The position numbers and the translations under genes were made by a program. A stretch of 64,000 nucleotides of DNA from contig VDFB02047230.1 of NCBI GenBank assembly GCA_007258455.2, positions 152,941,797-153,005,796 of the forward strand, written 5' to 3'. This DNA is from Sequoia sempervirens. Its lineage: Eukaryota; Streptophyta; Pinopsida; Cupressales; Cupressaceae. The notes beneath the pieces were generated by a model. That model was not told the origin of the DNA. It ran no database searches and saw nothing but the letters and a program-made list of their open reading frames with translations. Below, one piece after another: positions 57,588 to 64,000 of this stretch (position 1 is its first letter; each line of letters opens with the position of its first letter).

Positions 57588-57715
57588 TATAATGCACTCG
57601 CGTTATTTCTTTGTAGTGACTAAGCCTGAGGCTCAGTCACTCTAAGCCATAATGCAAGTGCATTATAACGTGAGCACATTATAACATACTCGTGTTATAA
57701 CTTTTTTTACTTTTG
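57570..57715. repeat. Palindrome flanked by two similar hairpins
   Basis: The centre is a 25-bp near-palindrome at 57615-57639 (GTGACT-A-AGCC, TGA, GGCT-C-AGTCAC). On both sides lie ATAACGTGAG...CTCGCGTTAT (57571-57607) and ATAACGTGAG...CTCGTGTTAT (57667-57701) with equal loop lengths. It may be the subterminal region of the CACTA-like element or its promoter. Confidence 0.65.
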
Positions 57716-58025
57716 AAAGTGGGGTGACCACTTTTTGGCCCCTCATATTTTTGCACCCACCCCTTATGCAATGATATTGACAAAAGGAATTTGGATTGTA
57801 ATATGGAGGTAAAGGTCTGGTTTTGTCCATGGGTCTAACAAGAGGTAATCAGATTAAGTTCTTGCTCAAATTTTGTAACATGATTGAATAGAAAGTGTCA
57901 CATAATTGGGTGAATTATCTATCTCTTGATTTGAATTGGTATGGATTTGAACTTATGGTAGCAACTTGAGGTTTGAAATATGGTTGGTTGTTTGAGATGG
58001 ATTTATCTTGATAAAGTTCTTATTT

Positions 58026-59240
58026 TTATTCTTGAATGATTGGTAGTTGTTTTTTAGGTATGGATTCATACTTCTTAGTATGAGCTAATGAAGATATCTC
58101 TTCATACTGACTAACTGAATTTTGACAATCACGAAGGTTCATACACAAATGTATGTAGGATGTGAACTTTATTAATAAGATTTTTTCCCTTATGTAATAT
58201 TGTAAGTTTTCAATGAACAATCTTTGGACATCTGCATCATGAAGAGTAAGATTGATATGTGATAAAAGCAATTGATAGTGTCTTATGAAAACTAACCTTT
58301 TCACCTCTCTTTTTTGCATTGCATTAAATTAGTTATATTAATTTTAGGACCAATGTTTAATTTTAAATGATTGATGAATGCATCAACAAGCTCATTGAAT
58401 GAGTGGATTTAATTATTCGGCGATGAACAAAACCATTCCAAAGCCATGTCTTTCAAGTAACCTAGGAAATATTTTAGCCAAGAGCTTGTCCTCAAAAATA
58501 AAGTCACAACATAAGGTTTTATATGTTCATATATGATTGCTAGGGTCTCCCTTACCATTATACTTTTCAAACCAAGGTACCTCTATATTTTGTGGCATTT
58601 ATGATTTCAGCATTTCAAGTGATAATGGGATTTTCTTCACATATTGTGATGGTTGCCTATTTTGGTTTTAGTTCAAGTTTGAAATTTGTTGTTGAAGTGA
58701 GGTGAAATTTTGTAAAATTTGGTTAATTATAGAATCATTGGTTGAAATTTTTTGGGAATGTGGTGAATATGGTCGAATTGTGTATATACTTGGTGGGCTA
58801 CTGTGTTGCAAATTTATGAGAGGGGATGAAATTGGAGGTGTGACGTGTGAAGATCTAAAACCATAAGTATTTTTAGTGGATAGACATATTGTTGGTGTTA
58901 TACCAATGATTTTTTGTATTGTTGAATAAACTATTGGATATGTGTGTGTAGGAATTGAGGATATAGTTATTGGGAGAGAGACTTGACTTCCTCCTTGAAT
59001 TTGAGTATATCCCAAAGTTTGAGCACAACTAACCATTGTAGGTATATTAGGATCATAAGAATCACTAATCAATTTCCTCATGTTGTCTATCAAGGGACTG
59101 CAAGACCAGTTAGAGATTCAATACTCACTCATTCTTTAAGTACTTCTAAATATTTGTCCATTTTTTGCAATTTGTCTTCAAGAACATGGGAAACCATAGT
59201 CTCAACATCTATAAAGATAGGTGTTTGTAAAGTTGAAATT
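58026..59240 (-). pseudogene. Gag of a Ty3/gypsy element
   Basis: From about 59240 leftward on the minus strand: VETMVSHVLEDKLQKMDKYL, a Ser/Thr/Pro-rich stretch (59093-58668), EVPWFEKYNGKGDPSNHI, the capsid core (DMALEWFCSSPNN, SFNELVDAFINHLKLNIGP) and 58319-58026 with RHYQLLLSHI and FIENLQYYIREKILL. Stops are frequent, and at least two shifts occur near 58470 and 58320. Its N-terminal end enters the long direct repeat. Confidence 0.8.
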
Positions 59241-62200
59241 GGTATGGTAGAGTCATGGATAGATTCCAAAATGGGTTAATTATTGACAACACTTTTTATG
59301 AAAGAGTTAGAAGACTCGCGTCCATAACGAATGTAACAACAACATGGGATACCATATAATTCTAGAACTATATCGCATTTAAGTATTGGAAATAGGACAC
59401 CAGGTCATGAAATTCATACAAGTTTTCAAAATATAATTCAAACAACATACCCACTAAGAACACTAAACTTTCAAACATAGCATAATAGCCAAAAATAGAA
59501 TTCAAACAACAAAAGTAGATAGAGGACAAAAAAATAGAGATTTGAGCCAAATTTTAATCAAAACTAGTAGGAAATAGGCACTTAGGGTGTTTTTGTTTAG
59601 GAAAAGATTTCTAGAATTTCAAATTTTGACTGTACTTGCTACTATTTAAGGTTCCCAATTTTGTGCACACACATTTTTGACAATGTATATTTTTCCAAAT
59701 TTTACTCATTTTAAGACTATGAGAATGGAAAATGCAAGTGTGCAAATGTGTAAACAATGAATGATAAATTTTGAATGCAAATTTTTAGATGTAAGACACA
59801 ATGATTGACTAATTCCAAGATGCAAAGTTCTGAAAAATGATGATTTGATGTAATTTTGAAACAACACTTTGCAATTTTTTCAAATTTTTGACCTAAATGA
59901 AAGATTCCTAAATGAATGCAATAACCAATCTCAAAATTTAATGACTTGATTAATGTAATTTGAATGTAAATTTGATCTCAAATTACTAAAATAAATCCTA
60001 TTTTAACCTTTAATGTAATATGAATGCAATATTTTTTTATTTTTATGTCTTTTATGATGTAAAAATGAAACCCTAAATAAGTAATAAAAAATAATGATCT
60101 AAAAAACCTAGATCTATGGTGAATTATGGAAATTTTCAAAAGGTATATAATTTTAATAGGTTAGATTCACCAAAATAAAATGTAGGGAAAGGGAAACCTT
60201 TGAATTTTCACCTTAGGGTTTGACACCTTTCCCAAATTTTTCTAATATGTGTATGGGGGTTTTCTTTGTGTATGGATTGATTTGGAATGGAATGTGAAGG
60301 TGGGATGAGGGTTTGATGGATTTTAGTAAGGTATGTGATTGACTTACATCCTAATAGGTGAGTCAACTAGCCCTTAACCAAATCTCGAAATGTTCTAATG
60401 ATGAAATGTAATGATCTAACTAGGGTGATAGTACAATTTATTATTTTGATGTAAATATAGAAGACACAAAAAATCATAGACAAATTTGGACAATGAAAAT
60501 GAGAAGAGCATGACACTATGCACCTCTGATTCAAATTTGGGCCAACAAATCGAGGACATAGACGCTCAAAGCATAAGTGTCCTTGTAATATTTTTTTGGA
60601 TATGCTTTTGGGGTCCTCTGATGCCAGATCTGAGCTTCAGATTCCTATCTGTAGTTCTATTAGAAAACTACCAAAAAAAATTGTAATTTAGTTTATGTGG
60701 GTTGTCAAGATGTAGGGTTTTGAATAAAACAATGAATCAATTATCTTTAATATCCTTTCAATCCTCTTCAAACCTAAGTTCTGCACATTCATAAAGAGAA
60801 GATATGTCGGGAAATTCAGGGGCTTCCCTTAGTCAAACCCCATGTAAGTGTTTCCACTTCCACAATGGCAATGCCAATGATAAATGGGTAATTGAAAGGA
60901 AAGAATGAAAAAATCACAAAGTGCTACAACTCACCACCCTTCAATGGTTTCCTTGAAGTTGCGAAGTCATGCACATCACCTCAAGGACTTGGATCTTGAT
61001 TTTCTTTAGTTTTTGAATATTTAAATTTCTTTGAGGCCCACAAAAGTGTTAACCTTCACAAAATAGTGACAACATGAACACACATAAACTTACTTAGAAT
61101 TTGACATGATGTTAGGATCTTGAATTGCTGCAATGAAGCTTTGAATTTTTTTTTATCTTGAATTCCCTTGACAATAGTTTTTGATCATGAATGATTATTA
61201 ATTTTAAATAGATTTCAAATGATGCAATAACTAGGTATTTATAGGCATTTATTCAATTTTCCAAAAATTAAAATTATGATGGCTGACTTAGACACTTGAA
61301 TTGCAAATATTAAATTCCCACAACCAACATATTTAAATTTGGAGCCAAAATAGGGGACACTCACACCCAAGTCATGCATTTCCTTACCCTATTTTTTACG
61401 TTTTTAAGTCTCCTAGGTAAGGTATTAGATAAATGCAATTTTTTATCACTTGCAATTCCTTGGAAATTGTTAAAAATGGGCCATAGAATGTATAATTTAG
61501 GAAATTAAATATTCAATTAGGTCCAATAATTTAAGGGGGAAAAAATATAAACTGAAAATATTATGGGGACAATTTATGATGGTACACTAAAATAATGAAA
61601 TAAAAAGCAACTAAAACATTCATAAGCAATACCTATATCTAAAGTTCCCAAAAAAAATGTATTTAGACATATAAACTAGTTAATTGAGTATTTCATTCAC
61701 ACATTTCATTTAAATTACTATGTATCCTATTGCTACAAATATTTGTTGATAATCAAGTCTAAAATGATTAAAATATATTCTTGAAATGGATAGGCTATCA
61801 AAATTCCCTATATATTATTATACACCTCTTAGTTTAAGAAATGAATTTTCCCTCTAGAAACCATAATGGCGTTCATCCTTAGATCTAATAGTTGATTGCA
61901 AGTTCTCAAAATAGGATTGGGGTTGGTTGAAATCATGATGTAGGATACTCCAAATTGATTAAATCAACCACCTTCCTTATAGGTTAAAGGCATAAAATGG
62001 ATTGAAATGTACACTAATATTTATTTGATATTTTCCTTCAATTCTATATTTAGTTTTGGCCCCATTAATGACATCCTTGGTCAACCTTGGAGATCAATAA
62101 ATTCCTCTATTAAAATTGTAGTGTAGTAAAATTCAAACCCCTTTGCATTTTCACACTTGTTTGGGCTCACCATGCTATATTAATGCTTCTTTATGGCTTA

Positions 62201-64000
62201 ATTAGCCCTATTTTGTGTCCACAAGCCCTATGAATTATATATTTTTCTAGTTAATCCCAAAATTCTCCAATGCATAAATGATAATTTAATGACTCCATCT
62301 GTGTGTCCCTAATTTTTGGGTCGGGACTAAAATGCCACCTAGGGCATCTTTGTCCCCTAAAGGTCTCAAGACACTAATTTTGAGGTATCTTAATTGGGCC
62401 CCTTTTTGGTGTATATGCCCCAAGTTTCATGGATTGAGACTAAGACACCACCTAGGGCATCTTAGTCCTCCTTGAGTCATTTTTGGGATTTAATTTCAAA
62501 TTCTTGAGGGATTTGGCCTCCTTTATTTAATGAATTCATATGTCAGCTTGGTGTGATGTAATTTTGGGATGTTAAGCATAGATAAGTATAAATACAAGGT
62601 TCCCTCTCTCATTTTATCCATCAAGTAATCTAAGAAATCAAGTATTTTGTGAGAGCATTCAAGAGCATATTCATCAAGCATTTGAAGCCATTATCAAGAT
62701 TCAAGCATCATATCAAAGAGTTTCTTGCATCATGTGTGTTGTTGTGCTAACATTTGTGATGTAGGGTTTTGATTCATGCAAGCAATTCAAGTCCATATCT
62801 TTCAAGATCATTCCTTTGATTCAAGATCCATATCCATTACAACCATTGCACACAAGTTTTTTGACTTTACAAGGGTTTGGTGAGTTGTGGCATTGCGTAT
62901 TGTTCATTCACCATTTCCTTCATTATTTATATTTCATTTCAAGGTTTAATTACCAACAAGGGGTTTGACCAAGGAAAACCCCCATTCACTAATAAACAAG
63001 TTTTTCTCATCTTGCATTTTTGGGATTGCATATCTAGGTTGAACTCTTGAAGATCACTTAGAGTGAAAAGTTGTAAAAGTTGCAAAGTTTCATTACAAAG
63101 TTGTCATCTTCACAGAAAATAACCTATAGGTTGAATTCAAAAGTTTTAGAACCTGAGATTGGAAAGGAAGCAAGTGCAGACCTTGGAGCTTAGGATCACA
63201 TTCATAGTTTTCAAAAATTCAAAATGGGACTAATATGCCACCTTGGGCGTCTTATTCCTCCTAGGCCTATTTTTCAGAGATTCCTTTAGATCCGATTTTG
63301 ACATCCAAAGACTTTGCATTTTCCCTGAAAAAATGGCAATGGAACATATACACCATCCTGGGTGTCTTAGTCCTCCATAGCACTTTTTGGTAGTCTCTTC
63401 ACATTTCCAAAATCATCACTTGACATCTCCATACTTCCCAGGTACACACATCCTAACTTCTAGTTTTATAATTTTTGTATTTTGATTATCCTTTTAGGTC
63501 ATTTTGCATATCACATTGTGTTTTCCAACATTTTCTTTTCCAAGTATTTGCATGGTGGTGAAGCCCTTAGAGCTGAAAAATCCCCCTCCTAGTTCCTTCC
63601 TAATTGAGAATTGACTCACCTTGTGAGGTTGTTATTCAATCCAATTGGGACTCCTAGGACATCTTCAAATGATTTGCGTGGAGAAATAGTGATATTTCTA
63701 GATATCCATTTTTCCCTCAATCATTTTGGCGAACCTGACTTTTAAGCATTCATTTCTTATTTGTATTCCATTAAAGTCCTTAGATCTAGATCGCATACAT
63801 TCTTGCATTAGTGAAAGTGCATCTAGGGTTTCTTGCATTAGTGAAATTGCATTTAGGGTTTCTTATATTTGCATTAGTGAAAGTGCATATAGGTTGCATC
63901 TTTACTTTATTGTATTATTTCATTTCATAAAAAAAAACTGAAAAGTGCATTGTTCTTCATCTTTATTGCATTTAAAAACATTCTTATTGCATTCAAAAGT
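59241..64000. repeat. Long direct repeat, right copy (extends beyond the window)
   Basis: It matches 1-4361; see the left copy. It includes about 400 bp (59471-59870) missing from the left copy, the TATA box at 62587, the PBS-like site at 63727, four of the hairpins (from 62323) and the 30-bp tandem repeat at 63803-63897. Confidence 0.9.

Larger units (their letters stand above)
54806..57618 (-). mobile_element. Candidate CACTA-type transposon carrying a multi-exon gene
   Basis: The right end on the minus strand is CACTACAAAGAAATAAC; the left end on the plus strand is CACTACAAATAAATAAT (15 of 17 equal). CACTACAA-GAAA is the common terminal sequence of plant En/Spm elements. The multi-exon gene lies just inside these ends. 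Against it, the flanking triplets (TTA and ACT) do not match as a 3-bp target duplication and subterminal-like repeats extend beyond the right end. Confidence 0.4.

Noticed and set aside
59300..59350. GGTATCCCATGTTG on the minus strand as an initiator-Met PBS for the gag at 58-59 kb
   Set aside because: Only the first six bases fit the tRNA complement, and no LTR end or partner LTR is visible beside it.

Overview
The window is plant nuclear DNA, most likely from a gymnosperm (a conifer is my best guess). It is AT-rich, almost free of intact genes, and filled with old, nested LTR retrotransposons whose Gag and protease sequences (for example the PR-aRH remnant at 30-33 kb) are of a kind I associate with conifer genomes. 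The organism call is inference from retroelement style. No intact host gene, rRNA, tRNA, CRISPR or bacterial feature is visible. Most open frames are fragments of decayed transposon proteins.

Layout. 1-4361 is a long direct repeat that recurs at 59241-64000; it holds a candidate LTR promoter, a primer-binding-like site and a degraded gag-like frame at 4.7-5.8 kb. A complete Ty3/gypsy element of Athila/Tat type (5894-17327, minus strand, TSD ATGTG, tRNA-Asp-type PBS, two polypurine tracts, an extra ORF after integrase) is inserted there. 17.5-20.0 kb holds a degraded multi-exon locus of unknown function with its own TATA box. 20.4-24.6 kb is an inverted-repeat array of fragments from a PPR (pentatricopeptide repeat) protein, split by a 2.7 kb insertion. 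24.7-27.0 kb is a tandem satellite of about 358 bp, with diverged copies at 38.7-39.6 kb. A short LINE 3' end with a 13-bp TSD sits at 27.86-28.18 kb. 28.2-29.9 kb is a minus-strand gene remnant with one exon tandemly repeated five times. After a 100-N assembly gap come gag, protease and RNase H fragments of a Tat-like gypsy element (30.0-32.8 kb), an LTR with a PBS on one side and a polypurine tract on the other (32867-34212), and a long degraded ORF (34.2-37.3 kb).

39831-53432 is a Copia element (minus strand, TSD CTCCA, lacking part of gag and the protease). A second LTR element on the plus strand (42925-50162, TSD TCATT) sits inside it. This inner element has LTRs, PBS, PPT and a zinc-knuckle Gag-like ORF but no protease, integrase or reverse transcriptase; instead it has a second frame of about 1,000 codons. 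54.8-57.6 kb is a minus-strand multi-exon gene remnant with CACTA-like termini. One of its exons is homologous to the five-fold repeated exon at 28.5-29.7 kb. 58.0-59.2 kb is a minus-strand gypsy gag remnant that abuts the second copy of the long repeat.

Themes. (1) Several frames run 0.5-3 kb in one phase, broken only by stop codons that single C-to-T or G-to-A changes could have made, and two PBSs differ from their expected sequence only by such transitions; this fits decay by cytosine methylation. (2) Three unrelated places carry series of short hairpins whose two arms change together around a similar loop. (3) Autonomous-type and gag-only Copia-like elements with matching LTR tips are nested. 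Coordinates of degraded exons and motifs were read by eye; percentages were not computed.
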